From contig NC_066309.1 in NCBI RefSeq assembly GCF_905404315.1, forward strand, positions 4,340,001-4,404,000: a stretch of DNA of 64,000 bases, in the 5' to 3' direction. Below the pieces are notes generated by a model. That model did not search any database. It saw only the letters and a program-made list of their open reading frames with translations, and was not told where the DNA came from. This document shows positions 32,898 through 44,945 of the stretch, piece by piece. The position numbers were made by a program, and so were the translations under genes. The stretch comes from Leptidea sinapis. Its lineage: Eukaryota; Arthropoda; Insecta; Lepidoptera; Pieridae. Within the stretch, counting starts at the first letter, position 1. The number at the start of each line of letters is the position of its first letter.

Positions 32898-33522
32898 ATA
32901 AAATAAGATTATACAACTCACTTAGTGTTGAGTAGGACATACAAGAGGCGGTACATTTGTCCCGTACATGACGCCAAAATGTAAGAGCGGCTCGAAATTT
33001 AAAATTGTACTACTTTAAATTTTATGTCGCGGTAGTCGCGTGACGCGATCTCACTACTCAACTACTCAGTAGTCAGTACTCACTCTGTAACACTATAGTG
33101 TGTAGTTTACTGTGAGAGAGTGGGGGAGCGAGTGGCATGCTACAAAACAATTAAAACAAATGCACAATAAATAACGAAAAATTAAATTTTGTTAAATGGA
33201 ATATCTTATGTTTTGTAATACATTAAAATCACAGTTTATTAAATAAAATTTTTACTATTATTTTTATTATATATTTTCCTATACTTAAAATTATATTTGT
33301 TGTATTTTTTTATTTACCTACATAATAACATTACTATGTCGTTCGTTCCGACTGAAATAACATCAAATGTCATATATTTTGTACTCGTAACTTCTAAAGT
33401 GTCGCCTCGCTTCAGTACGCCTCGCCTCATTTGAAGTAGGACATTGTACTGCCTCAGTGCAAAAAAGAGGCTACTCTTACAAACTCATTTTCAAATCGTG
33501 TCCTACCCATCACTAAACTCAC
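32898..33522. other. Unassigned DNA
   Basis: A GC-richer patch lies at 33030-33140. No gene recognised. Confidence 0.35.
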
Positions 33523-34543
33523 TTAATACAAGAACTATAAGACTATTTCATCGGTATTTAGGAATTAAAAGACCACTGCTTTCTGATCTCAAACGTTTTA
33601 TATACACAAAACGTTTAACAAATTTAAAGAAAAATAATTATATTCTATGGTATTCTTATGTGCTTTAAATGTAATTTATCACCGTAGCAATTTATTGTCA
33701 TCGCATATAAAAGTCTGTTTCACAAATATTTACAGATAATCAGATGATTGATGATCCTTCAATATTCAGCTTCAAATTTTTTGTCAAATTAAAAAAGATA
33801 TTTTCTTATTAAAAAGATCTGTGCTTTATTCACTGCAAAAACATGAAGTAATTAATGAAATGGCTCACAGATAAAGTTTTCTGTTTTTTATTTACTTAAA
33901 TTTATTCGTTTCAAACCATTATTTTTCTGTATTTTTTACATAACAACAAATCCCGGATGATGCAAATTATTTTTTCATTATTCCTCCATATTATTTATGA
34001 CAATAAGGGACGAGACGAGCAGGATTCTTGAAAAACCTTACAATTCTGAGCGGCACTACAATCGCTCGTCACCTTGACACATAAGATGTTAAGTCTCATT
34101 TGCTCATTAATTTCACTAGCTGCGGTGCCCTTCATACCGAAACACAATAATGCTTACACAAGAATTCTAAAGGAATCAATTTTGAGAAAATAAATGCCAT
34201 TTCTGCCATTACTGCTTCACGGCAGTAAAAGGCGCCGTTGTGATACCCATAATCTAGCCGGCATATCTTTTTTAAATTTGACAAAAAATTTGAAGCTGAA
34301 TATTGAAGGATCATCAATCATCTGATTATCTGTAAATATTTGTGAAACAGACTTTTATATTCGATGACAATAAATTGCTACGTTGATAAATTACATTAAA
34401 AGCACATAATATAATACCATAGAAGATTAAAATTCTTCTTTAAATTTGTTAAACGTTTTATGTATTTAAAACTTTGAGATCAGAAAGCAGTGGTCTTTAA
34501 ATTCCTAAATACCGATCAAATAGTCTTGTAGTTCTTGTATTAA
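33523..34543. repeat. Inverted duplication: 280-bp arms, 463-bp spacer
   Basis: 33523-33800 and 34264-34543 are reverse complements at about 93% identity by eye, for example gataatcagatgattgatga in the left arm. The spacer contains a truncated family A copy whose end is cut at the right arm. The open frame 33444-33668 across the left arm has no known domain. Confidence 0.8.
34003..34263 (-). repeat. Family A SINE-like element, truncated, with LINE-derived insert
   Basis: The head is cut at ctagccggca where the inverted arm begins. At 34160-34198 it carries an insert (agaattctaaaggaatcaat then ttgagaaaataaatgcc) identical to the 3' ends of the LINEs at 37392-37437 and 39557-39603. Confidence 0.75.
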
Positions 34544-34545
34544 TA

Positions 34546-34889
34546 AAGGACGAGACGAGCAGGGCGTTCAGCTGAAGGTAATTGATACGCCCTGCCCATT
34601 ACAATACAGTGCCACTCAGGATTCTTGAAAAACCTTGCAATTCTGAGCGGCACCAAACTTGCTCTCATTAACTTGAGACATAAGATGATAAGTCTCATTT
34701 GCACATTAATTTCACTAGCTACGGCGCCCTTCAGACCGAGACACAATAATGCTTACACAAGAATTCTAAAGGAATCTATTTTGAGAAAATAAATGCCTTT
34801 TATGCCATTACTGCTTCACGGCAGTAAAAGGCGCCATTGTGGTACCCACAATCTAGCCGGCATCCTGTGTAAAGAAGCCTCCCACTGGT
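34546..34889 (-). repeat. Family A SINE-like element with the same LINE-derived insert
   Basis: Full length (ends at ccagtgggaggctt on the minus strand). The insert at 34759-34798 sits at the same internal position as in 34003-34263. Confidence 0.8.
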
Positions 34890-35247
34890 AAATGCTTAGG
34901 GCATCGCCTCTTCCGACACTTTTGGGCTTGGGACTTCCCTATTCTTCCCCGGGGAAGCACAGAGCGTTATTGCAATGAGAAGAAAAATTAGTTTAGTTTT
35001 TATTTGGCAATTTATTGTGTCGAAGCCATAAATGTTAGCTCAAAGCATGACTAATTCGCCGCAACCAATTATAGTTTAATTTAGGAACGTCGACGTCTTG
35101 GTTCAATCTACGTGTCGTCAGTTTTCGAATTAATATGCTCATATTTTGTTTATTGTGCTTTATTGGGCAATTTATAATGTCGAAAACGCTCTTGTTGTGC
35201 GAGATAGAATAGCTCGCGTCGATCGTATATCATTTGATGACTTAATA
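34890..35247. other. Unassigned DNA
   Basis: No gene or repeat recognised. Confidence 0.35.
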
Positions 35248-35600
35248 CCAGAGGAGCGTTACCGGCCTTTAAGGAAGATACGTACGCACACGTGCTTTTT
35301 TGAAGGTACCCATGTAGTTTCGTCCCGTAAACTTCGCACAAGGAAGCTCATTCCACAGCTTTGTAGTACGTGGAAGAAAGCTCCTTGAAAACCGCACTGT
35401 GGAGGACCGCCACACATTCAGATGATGGGGATGATATCCATTTTTGTGGCATGTCGTGCGAAGGAATTCAGTAGCAGGAATCAGGAAAAACAGCTCTTCG
35501 GAACACTCCCTGTGATAAATGCGGTAGAAGACACACAATAAAGCGAAATCTCTGCGCAACGCCAAGAATATCATATTTTGATGAAAACTTTTCATACCCC
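35248..35600 (+). repeat. Family B dispersed repeat, 5' truncated but longest 3' part
   Basis: It runs from agaggagcgttaccggcctt through gtggaggaccgccacacatt to agcgaaatctctgcgcaacg. The part beyond 35440 (tgtggcatgtcgtgcgaagg) is seen again only at 42096-42170. Antisense open frames over it are spurious. Confidence 0.75.
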
Positions 35601-36431
35601 AATCAACCTTAAGTTTTGATTCGAATGTGTTTATAACTCTGTCACGACTATGTGAAAAACGATTGCTTGTACGGATATACTCGATATTATATTAAAACAA
35701 TTAGGCCAGTAACAAACTTTGGGGTAACATGGAGTTATTTTAAAGTTAAGCGGTACTTCGGTAGTAACAATAACCTTTACTATAAATATTCAACGATTTT
35801 ATTTGCTAAAACAATATATTAATTGATGTTTTTATTTCAAAATCGTAGTGTCAATCATTGATCAATTCACAATCCTTTACATATACCAAGATTTGGCGGT
35901 TCATGTTGCTCTCTATTATTTTGACATAAAGGAGGTTGACATGGCTGTAGGTCTGTAGCTAGCCAGATTTTTTAGGATCCAATAGGATGGACTAGGGCTG
36001 ACATTAGTTTGTGAAAAAAATTGTGTTAAATCTTAAATTCAATTTTGTAAAAAAGTTTGCACTTACACAAAATCAACATCAAATCAGTAGTGTTACGGAA
36101 TTGATTGTAATGCAAATATATTTAAAGATAGCTTTGGTGCTGCAGAGGGGGATGTCGATCAGACATACCAAAAGTTAGGAAATTGGCTTGAAAAAAGAAT
36201 GGGTCTTTAGGAACAAAATATTTTTATTTTTATAATATTACTACTTTTATCGAATTGCAAATACATTTTTCTATCTTACACATTATTTTGGAGGTTATAC
36301 TCGGTAAGCACATCGTCCAGGAATTTATCCTAAGGGCTGCGAAGTATTTAATCAACAATTGTTTTATAATATAGTGTAATGTAAAATTGAATTGCATTTA
36401 AATATATTATTTACAATAATGATCGCTAGAT
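35601..36431. other. Unassigned AT-rich DNA
   Basis: No gene or repeat recognised. Confidence 0.4.
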
Positions 36432-36775
36432 AGGCAGGGCGTATCAATTACCATCAGCTGAATCATCCTGCTCGTCTCTTATACCTTATATATCAGAGGG
36501 GCGCCCGCGCCTTTCTGTTTTTTTATTTATTATGAAAATAAAGGATGAGACGAAGAAGACGTTCATTTTGTGGTAATTGATACGCCTTGCCCATTACAAT
36601 GCAGTGCCGCTCAGGATTCTTGAAAACCACAAAAATTCTGAGCAGCCTCTATAACTGCGCTCGTCATCTTGAGGCATAAGATGTTAAGTCTCATTTGCCC
36701 AATTTTTCTAGCTACGGCGCCCTTCACACCGAAATACAGTACTGCTTACACATTACTGCTTCACGGCAGAAATAT
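36432..36775. repeat. Two family A pieces in opposite orientation
   Basis: 36432-36480 is a plus-strand tail (aggcagggcgtatcaattac to ctgctcgtctc). 36530-36775 is a minus-strand copy missing its head. About 50 bp of other DNA separates the two tails. Confidence 0.7.
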
Positions 36776-36837
36776 TATATCAAAACATAGTCTATCTGAA
36801 ACAATATTCAAATTGTTTAACGTAATACGATAAAATT

Positions 36838-36985
36838 CCCCATCCTACGCCAGAGGGCGCTGAAATGTATATGATATCACATTGTGAACCGAAGGCTACC
36901 TCGTTACGAGCCTGTTAATATGTTTACAATGTGAACTCATTACATTCTTCATTACGGCATTAAACAATTGAACTTTATAGCACAG
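36838..36985 (+). repeat. Family I dispersed repeat fragment
   Basis: It shares ctacctcgttacgagcctgt, tattacg-like, ttacattacggca-like and actttatag text with 46735-46850. Confidence 0.5.
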
Positions 36986-37029
36986 ACATAATATATATTG
37001 TTGGTTATTTTAGTTTTACAAAAATCGTC

Positions 37030-37440
37030 ACTGTAATGCTTTGATTGCTTGTAACTTATTCTAGTAGGCTTCATAAGATACATAATAGCTTTAAGGGTAA
37101 ATGTATACACTTCTATAATAAATTCCCAGCCACTGTTCAGGCATTATCTACAAATAAATTTAAATGTTTTATAATAAAATGGCTCCGTCATAAATCCTAT
37201 TACTCCACTGCTGAATATCTAAATGATCGGACAGCCTGGGACTAGATTGTGATTATTTTATAGCGATAGAAATGACTGTACAATATTGTATATTTTTATT
37301 GAAAAGAGCGCAAAAAAATAATGCTGCTCTCAGAGCGCCATTTGTTTCCGAAGCGGTAGTAGTATCAAGTAGTTATTAGAAATAACATCAAAAAGAATTC
37401 TAAACGAATCAATTTTGAGAAAATAAATGCCTTTTACCCC
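37030..37440 (+). pseudogene. LINE 3' end: C-terminal remnant and UTR
   Basis: 37045-37245 reads IHFYNKFPATVQALSTNKFK, a C-terminal block of insect LINE reverse transcriptases, and stops after DRTAWD. The UTR ends aattttgagaaaataaatgc. It is related to 39190-39605. Confidence 0.7.
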
Positions 37441-37667
37441 TTTATTTCACTGTTACTAATAATTACAATTGTTCCCTTGGAACGTCTTACTGAGAACATA
37501 GGTGTTAAAGATAAATGCGACATCTGCTTAGGTGTAAACGTCAACGTTCAATTTACAATAATAGTTAATCACAGCAAAGGTAAATAAAACTTGGTAAAAG
37601 TAAGCTATATAATTGTTAAACTAGAATATAGAAAACAAAAATAATAAGATTTAATTTTGATAAGAAC

Positions 37668-38233
37668 ACAAATTATTATGCCCCAAACTAGGAATAGCCT
37701 GTACTATGGGTTCAAGACAACGATATTTTTTTTTATATAAGAGTGGGCAAACGGGCAAGAGGCTCACGGGATGGGGAGAGTAGAGGCAACCGCCCATGGA
37801 CATCCGCAACAACAGGTGTGTCAAGAAATGCGTTGCCGGCCTTTAAGGTGGAAGTAAGCTTTTTTCTTGAAGGTCCCTAAGTCGTATCTGTTGGGGAAAA
37901 CCGATTGATTCCACAAAGTGGCTGTGCGAGGTATTATTATTATTAAGATATTACTTAAACGGACAAATAATCATCCATCATCATCATCATCAGCCGGAAG
38001 ACGTCCACTGCTGGACAAAGGCCTCCCCCAAAGATCGCCATGACTATCGTTCCTGTGCTGCCCTCATCCAACCTATTCCAGCGATCTTGACCAGATAACC
38101 GGTCCATATATAAACATCTATGATTCGGAAACAAACATCCATATTCATCATATAAATGTTTGCACCGGGGTTCGAACCCGGGCGACCTTTAGCTCAGTAG
38201 GTAGGGTTACTAACTACTGAGCTATATTGGACG
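37668..38233 (-). repeat. Family C SINE interrupted by two other repeats
   Basis: The SINE 3' part is at 37668-37725 and its body and tRNA-like head at 38108-38233 (gttcgaacccgggcgacctt). Between them lie a family B relative (37735-37935) and an RTE LINE fragment (37971-38107, minus strand; tgctggacaaaggcctcccc). Confidence 0.7.
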
Positions 38234-38455
38234 TCAAATAATATTAAATCAAATCAAAATCATTTTATTCATGTAGGTAATGGAAATGACACTTATGAAT
38301 GTCAAAAAAAAAATCTTTTTCTTTTTGAATCTACTGCTACTTCGTAAAGGGTCGCTTGTTTCTTGCGACTTCTTCTCATTAGAAGTCGCAAGAAACTCAT
38401 TGCTACTCTTTTAAATCAAGATTTACATTTTCATCGTTTTACAAATCATTTCAAT
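38234..38455 (-). mobile_element. LINE 3' UTR end, 5' truncated
   Basis: The minus strand ends ...cattacctacatgaataaaatgattttgatttgattt, a typical insect LINE terminus with gattt-type repeats. It includes a perfect hairpin (38358-38373 with 38381-38396; gtttcttgcgacttct). Confidence 0.6.
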
Positions 38456-38460
38456 TACAT

Positions 38461-38575
38461 TCTCATATATAAAATTCTCGTGTCGCGGTGTTGTTACCAA
38501 ACTCCACCGAAACGGCTGAACCTATTTTTATGAAATTTTGTGTGCATATCGGGTAGGTCTGAGAAAAAAATATAA
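38461..38575 (+). mobile_element. Helitron-like 5' fragment
   Basis: It begins tctcatatataaaattctcg and contains ccgaaacggctgaacc and tatcgggtaggtctgag as in 53743-54240. The 3' end is missing. Confidence 0.6.
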
Positions 38576-38609
38576 ATAATAACTTTTAAGAATCTGAAGT
38601 CGATCTTCC

Positions 38610-38800
38610 GGCAGGATCATCCTGCCACCACAGGCAGCGCCGAGTTGTTGACGAGCATGACGCATGAGCCAGCCATCGCCTCCCTCAACCATATTTTTGG
38701 GAAGGGGACGACCCGTCCCATGTCACCGCCACAAGCAGTGACATTTAAGCGAGCATGACGAAGCCTGTTACAAGAACTCAACCAAACAACAAAAAACAAA
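38610..38800 (+). repeat. Family G dispersed repeat
   Basis: gacgagcatgacgcatgagc, ccatcgcctccctc, and gtcaccgccacaagcagtga are shared with 56300-56455. A short palindrome (ggcaggatcatcctgcc) is at its left edge. Confidence 0.65.
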
Positions 38801-39189
38801 AAAAAATATACCATCATATTCTACCATAACTTAGCTGGTGTCAACACTGTGACACGCTTTTCATAACTAAGTGCAAATAACTCCCTTATTCCTTATTATC
38901 TTCATTCATAACGGAAGTATCAAAACGGAAACGCTTTGATAATGTAGCCTTGCGTAAGTCCTTCCTTATCACTCTGTGTCAACGAAGTCTTTTGTTCCGC
39001 TATCATTAGTAAGGATTCGTGCTGATATAGAATCATGACAGCAATTATTACGACCGTTGTGTTTTAATGAACAGTGCTGAGTACTTCAGAACAGCACATT
39101 ATTATCTTTATTCTTATAATACTGAATAATTCACATTAAATTTATGAAAATTTTATATACGTTCACAAAAAAAACACTAGAAATAAGGG
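38801..39189. other. Unassigned AT-rich DNA
   Basis: No gene or repeat recognised. Confidence 0.35.
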
Positions 39190-39605
39190 ATTGCTTTAAA
39201 AGAATTGTAGAAGGCTTCATAAGATACAAAATAGCTTTAAGGGTAAATGTATACACTTTTACACTAAAGTACTAACCACTATCCAGGCATTATCTAAAAA
39301 TATGTTTAAATATTTCATTAAAAAATTGCTCTGTAGTAAATCCTTTCACTCCACAGCTGAATATCAAAGCAATCCGACAGACAAGATTATGTTTATTTTA
39401 TAGCAAAAGCAATGACAGTACAATATTGTATATTTCTTTAAAAAAAGCGCAAAAAAAAACGAATGCTGGGAGAGTTTCTTGCGCCGTTTCCTCTCTCTCA
39501 CAGCGCCATTTGTTTCCGGAGCGGTAGAAGTATCTAGTGTATTAGAAATGACATCAAAAAGAATTCTAAAGGAATCATTTTTGAGAAAATAAATGCTTTT
39601 TATAG
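39190..39605 (+). pseudogene. LINE 3' end, decayed
   Basis: It is the same family as 37030-37440: aatagctttaagggtaaatg at the start, gcgccatttgtttccg in the UTR and ttgagaaaataaatgctttt at the end. Coding part frameshifted. Confidence 0.7.
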
Positions 39606-39900
39606 CTTTTACAGAAATATAAAGAAAATTTTCATTACCACGCTTACGTTTTATATACTATCTGGGAACTTGATAGAAGCTACAAATATACAAATGCTTC
39701 AAATTGTCATAATATTAATCTTTTACATTTTTCACTGAAAAAAAGTAAAATAATATGCTCTTACAAGATAAACTTTGAAGTTGATTCATAGATAAAAGAA
39801 AAAAAATACAAAATTAACCTTTGTTGAGTAATGATTTCGTTTGTCACTGATAATAGGGATTATTAAATTTATAGCTGCTTATTCATTCTGATCAAGATAT
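39606..39900. other. Unassigned DNA
   Basis: No gene or repeat recognised. Confidence 0.35.
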
Positions 39901-40165
39901 ATCATCATCGTCGTCAACTGGAAGACGTCCACTGCTGGACAAAGGCTTCCCCCAAAGATCTCCACGACGAGCGGTCCTGCGCTGCCCTCATCCAACGTAT
40001 TCCGGCGATCTTGAACAGATCGTCGGTTCACCTCATGGGCGGCCTACCAACACAATTAGTGTTTTCTTTCGGCACGTGGTCACCATTCGGGGAGTTTATT
40101 GGCCCCCCCACTGGCCCCACTGGCCATCTGTCCGTCGAAATATGTGGCCTGCCCACTGCCACTTC
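39901..40165 (-). pseudogene. RTE-type LINE 3' end, minus strand
   Basis: It contains gaagacgtccactgctggac, the standard 3' portion of insect RTE elements, then the coding remnant up to the WAGH-like block. Plus-strand open frames over it are spurious. Confidence 0.75.
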
Positions 40166-40524
40166 AGTTTTGCAATCGGATACAATGTTATTTCATTATG
40201 ATTAACGTACCTTCTAGAAAGTTATCGGTCGTACATCTGCTTACGTCTTTCAAAATAACAACAGCTTCAATCAATGGAATTAATGTAATCTCAAATCTGC
40301 ATTTCACCTCGCAATCGGCATAACAGCATCCATGTCAACATTGAAATAGAACGCTATTAGAACACTTTGAACTAAGCTTACGCCTGTAATAAGTTAACAG
40401 ATTCAATTCTGATTTCACCAACACAAACTAAACGTAGTTATAGCTTAATCGCGTTTAAAATGCTGATCACTCAACTTAGGACGTTCAAATTAATCGATCG
40501 CGTTCAAGCTGCCTCTGTCGTATC
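40166..40524. other. Unassigned DNA
   Basis: A ~50-bp stretch (40260-40305; agcttcaatcaatgg, aaatctgcat) resembles the reverse complement of 50220-50275. Confidence 0.35.
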
Positions 40525-40790
40525 TTTAAAGAGGATGTAAATACTACGTAATAAGAGGCGGCACTGCCTAAGTAAACATTGAAATTTAGTTTAGTTTCAA
40601 TCGTGCCGTGATTTGACATAAGTTTGATATGAAGTATAATCTGGCCAAGTTTGAAAGTCGAACAGTTGCTTAAGCCGTCGTAGATTTCGGCTATCTCCGT
40701 TTTTTACAAGATTATAGCCGTCATCTGTCAATCTATCAATGACATTCATACAATCGAGTGAATCGCTTTTTTCTTAGAGAGCTTCGCCTA
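40525..40790 (+). repeat. Family E dispersed repeat, copy 2
   Basis: gaggatgtaaatactacgta to ctgtcaatctatcaatgaca and the following acaatcgagtgaatcgc; it is the inverse of 4503-4800. Confidence 0.7.
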
Positions 40791-41338
40791 AAACATCAAT
40801 TTTGCTAACAAATTGAATTTTTTTCATACTTATCGATGACAGTTTAGACAGGTATTTGATACATTGCTTATGTCTGTTTGTTGTATTGGTAAAATCGCTT
40901 TGTGTTTAATCGAGAACAAGACTGGGATTTGAACTCGTTTACCTAAAACTGAGTTTTATTGACCTCAGTTTGAAGTGTCATTGGTGAAAACGGGCCTTAG
41001 TGTTCAATGTTCAATCGTCTCCATTCGCTTGTAATACAACTTCCGGTTCTTTATTCAGACAGTTGCAAGTACAAATGGGGATAAACTAGTTTGTAGCTTA
41101 CCGTGCTAGAATGCAAAGTTCTAATATACCGTATTTGTTATTTGAATTCTCTTCTGATTTTATATTCGCTTGATATCAAAAATGATAAGGGCTGTAATGT
41201 GTAATAAGTATAAATTCGTGTATGCACATCAAAATACAAACCGAATCCGAGACAATATTTTAATAATTTGACGATTCGTATTTTATACTGACAGTTATCA
41301 ATTAAAATACTTCAAATAGCTATAACATAATGCTTATA
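40791..41338. other. Unassigned AT-rich DNA
   Basis: No gene or repeat recognised. Confidence 0.35.
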
Positions 41339-42175
41339 TTTTTTATGGAAGATTAGGACAAACGAGCATACGGGTCACCTGATATTAAGTGATCACCGCC
41401 ACTCCAATCTCTTGCAGCCCCAGAGGAATAACAGGAGCGTTGCCGGCCTTATAGAAAAGTGTGTGCGTTTTGAAGGTACCTATGTCGTATCTATAGTCCG
41501 GGAAGCACAAGGAAGATCATTCCACAACTTGGTTGTACGTGGAAGAGAGTTCTTTGAAAACCGCACTGTGGAAGAATGCACACAGCCAGATAGTGGAGAT
41601 CACAGAACAGGTAAAAGACATTTTTGACAAAAATTTAAAAGACAAGTCTGAATTTTTGTCAAGCAAATAGATTATTATAGTACAACACGGCATTATGACA
41701 CTATTAAAAAAGTTTAAGTATGATTGTTTTATCATAGTTATGGAGCGGCTGTTATGCCTTTCACCTTTACATATACTACTACTATAGGTACCATGCATGG
41801 ATTTTAACTTTGGTATATTTAAAAATTACAAATATCAATTGTATTTGAAGATTTTTGGACTTACAGAAATCCCATCTCGAGCTACACTACAGACCAGACT
41901 TCTTTTTTGATACATGCCAAACGGCAAAATTCATAATTTTCGCGGAGTTTCTTTATTACAATTATAGCGTGACTGTCAGCCGGTTAAGCTTATTTCGGTG
42001 TGATATGATCCGTCGCTCATATTCGCGGCACGCATGCCTCGCCGACAAGGTTATTCTAATCTCTTTAAGTTATTCTGTGTTGGGGATAGTATTCTAAATT
42101 GTGGCCTGTCATGCGAAAGTGGAATTTAGTGGCAGAAATCAGCTCTTCCGAACACTCCCCGTGATGAATGCGTTC
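41339..42175 (+). repeat. Family B dispersed repeat split by a ~490-bp insertion
   Basis: The 5' part is 41339-41605 (gaggacaaacgagc-like to gtggaagaatgcacac). The 3' part resumes at 42096 (tgtggcctgtcatgcgaaag to gtgatgaatgcg). The inserted 41606-42095 was not recognised. Confidence 0.65.
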
Positions 42176-42884
42176 GTTAAAACATATTTTAACGTTTCTT
42201 CTGAATCTTGTAAAACATATGTTCATAACATTTTTTGGGATCTTGTTATAAAAGCCCTACAGTACCACACAACAGACATAGATATTATATTATATATGTA
42301 CAAAATAATCATCGTAAAAGTATGAAGTATTAAGTGTTTAGTCATCAGCCACTATGTCCACCCTTGATAAAATATATTATACAGATAAAAAAGAAGATGA
42401 ACTACGGACCTCTGACTTTAAAGTCATTTACAAATAACAAGAGATGCTAATTGTATTCGCCATCATATAATGTGAATAACAACAATGTTTTATTTATGCC
42501 TATCGGTGAAACATTAAAATACAAGTAATTGGATCTTGCTTTTAAACTAAGGACTAACTAAGCACTAACTTTGAACTATCCTCGAAGTCTCACCATAGTT
42601 TTAATGAAGTTGATATAACCGCTCAAACATCAGTGGTACGGACAGGCAAATAACACAGTAGAAACTCATTATTCGCGCTTCATTCAGTCGTGTTTTCACT
42701 ATTCGTATTAAAAAAGCGACCCAATGCCTGTATTCGCGGCTAAAGATTTCTTTATTCGCGGATCTATTCGGTAGATACATCGGTGCATACATATTGATAA
42801 AAAGGACTCCAATAGGTATGCAACCAAATATCATTTGTAAACGCGTCGTCAAATGGACTAATAAAAAGGTAAAATAGACCTTTA
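42176..42884. other. Unassigned DNA
   Basis: The open frame 42601-42957 has no known domain and runs into a SINE-like element, so it is not supported. Confidence 0.35.
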
Positions 42885-43169
42885 TTTTATGAATATAAGG
42901 GACGCAATAATACTGTACTGTACGCAATAATAATAACTGGTACGCTCTACAAATCACAATGCAATGCAGCTCAGAATTTTTGAAAAACCTTAAAAATTCT
43001 GAGCGGCCCTACAATTGCGCTCGTCATCTTGAGACATAAGATGTTAAGTCTCATTTGCCCAGTAATTTCACTACCTACGGCACCCTTCAGACCGAAACAA
43101 ATAATGTTTACACGTTACTGTTTCCTAAAATCTACCCAGCATCCTATGCAAAGGAGCCTCCCACTGGTA
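42885..43169 (-). repeat. Family A SINE-like element
   Basis: Full length on the minus strand, with a rearranged tail region at 42905-42950 (gtacgcaataataataactg). The head ends at 43169 (cctcccactggt). Confidence 0.75.
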
Positions 43170-43829
43170 AACCTGGTAATCTGTAAACTGGTAGATCTTA
43201 TTACTATCAATTGAAGGAGCTTTAAAAACTGCCAAGCAAGAGAAATTTACAAATTTCTTTAAAACATTTCCTTAGACTGAAGATCATAATTAATCAATAT
43301 GTTCAGAAACAGCAATATTTTTTTTTATATTTGTTCTTTGTTTTGTCACGTAGGAACCTATAATCCCATATTAACGTTCCATATTCACGGTTTCTGTACT
43401 CGTGGCATATTTACGGAACATATACCCCGCGTAGCTTTTACTGTTTGGAATTTAATTAAGTCTCATCATCATAGTATGTATATAAAAAACATTTTTTAAT
43501 GGATTTAAACGCTAGTATTTGTAAATGTGTTTTACATATATTATTGCGTCAAAGTTAAATTTATATTATTATTTTAGCTAACCCGATATTTCGTGACCTT
43601 TCAGGGAAATAATAATAAAAATTTAACTTTAAAGTGTTTTATTAATCAAAGAAAATATATAACTATCACGATATTATTTACCAATGAAGAATGTTTAATA
43701 CTTGTAATTATAGGACTTTTATGAACCCTGTCACAAGTATGAATTAAATCGAAACTATTTCAAGTAAAACTAAGTTAATTGTTAGCAGTTAGTGTGAAAC
43801 ACACCAAAACGGGGTAACTTTAAGTGACA
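43170..43829. other. Unassigned AT-rich DNA
   Basis: No gene or repeat recognised. Confidence 0.35.
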
Positions 43830-44620
43830 TTTAATTGGTGCCCAAGATTAAACCCAAACATACCGTAATTGCAATTAAAGTACTTGTTCAGAAAGGAATA
43901 TGTTACAATGAATACTCTCTCAAATTTCTAAAATCGACAAAATTTCTAAAATCGACTCATTATAGATGTTACCGATCTAAATTATCATACCCCGATCTGC
44001 TACAAAAATATAATTTACAGACCCTAAAGACCAGAAGGAAACCTCTTGGGGCTAAAACATTATATGGATTATGTAACAACAAATATGACTGCAGTGATTT
44101 AGTACACAATCTAAACTTCCAGGTCCCAAGAGTTGTATGTCAGCGCAGTGTACGTAAGCGTCCCCTTTTTGCAGTAAGCCCAATTCGAACCAACTCCGGC
44201 AAACGCGCGCCTCTGCAACGCCTATTTAGCACATACAATGAAATCTTTTCAGATATTGACATATTAGGTATATCGGAACGACAATTCAAATCAGCAATTA
44301 ATAGCACATTGAAACAGCATCAACTCAATTAATGTTATTTAATTAAATTTAAACTTAAATCTCATTGTTATGAAATTAAATATTCTAATTGGAGACTTAT
44401 ATGTAACATCATAATAATATTGTAAGCTACATCTGTTTGTAATAACTACTTTTCTTCCTTGTTACCTAACACTTAAATAGTAACCCGTGGACACTGTCGT
44501 TGGTTATGCACTCAGTACTATTTATGTTATTTCTTCCTCTAATGTAATCATCTAGTGTGTAATTGTTTTGTGTCCCAAATAAAATAAAATAAAATAAAAT
44601 GAAATAAAATAAACGCATTA
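43830..44620 (+). pseudogene. LINE 3' end with 165-codon C-terminal frame and (AAATA)n tail
   Basis: 43835-44332 is open but starts without an ATG, just after a stop, so it is the surviving C-terminal end of ORF2. It reads FQVPRVVCQRSVRKRPLFAV and then PIRTNSGKRAPLQRLFSTYN, the TNxGxxxPxxR block typical of these elements. The 3' UTR ends in an AAATA/AAATG run at 44575-44613. Strongly 5' truncated. The internal duplication 'LKFLKSTKFLKST' is a local tandem repeat. Confidence 0.8.
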
Positions 44621-44675
44621 GAAAGAATCTTTAAAAGCATGAATAATCTTATATAAGATGAAATTTAACTTAATG

Positions 44676-44945
44676 GAATAGGAGGCCAAACGAGCGTACG
44701 GGTCACCTGGTGTTAAGTGATCACCGCCGCCCACATTCTCTTGCAACACCAGAGGAATTACAAGAGCGTTGCCGGCCTTTAAGGAAGGTGTACGCGCTTT
44801 TTTTGAAGGTACCCATGTCGTATCGTCCCGGAAACACCGCACAAGGTAGCTCATTCCACAGCGTTGTAGTACGAGGAAGAAAGCTCCTTGAAAACCGCAC
44901 TGTGGAGGACTGCCACACATCCAGATGGTGGGGATGATATCCTAA
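44676..44945 (+). repeat. Family B dispersed repeat, best copy
   Basis: It runs from ggaggccaaacgagcgtacg through gagcgttgccggcctttaag to gtggaggactgccacacatc and ggtggggatgatatcc. Open frames on both strands are artefacts. Confidence 0.8.
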
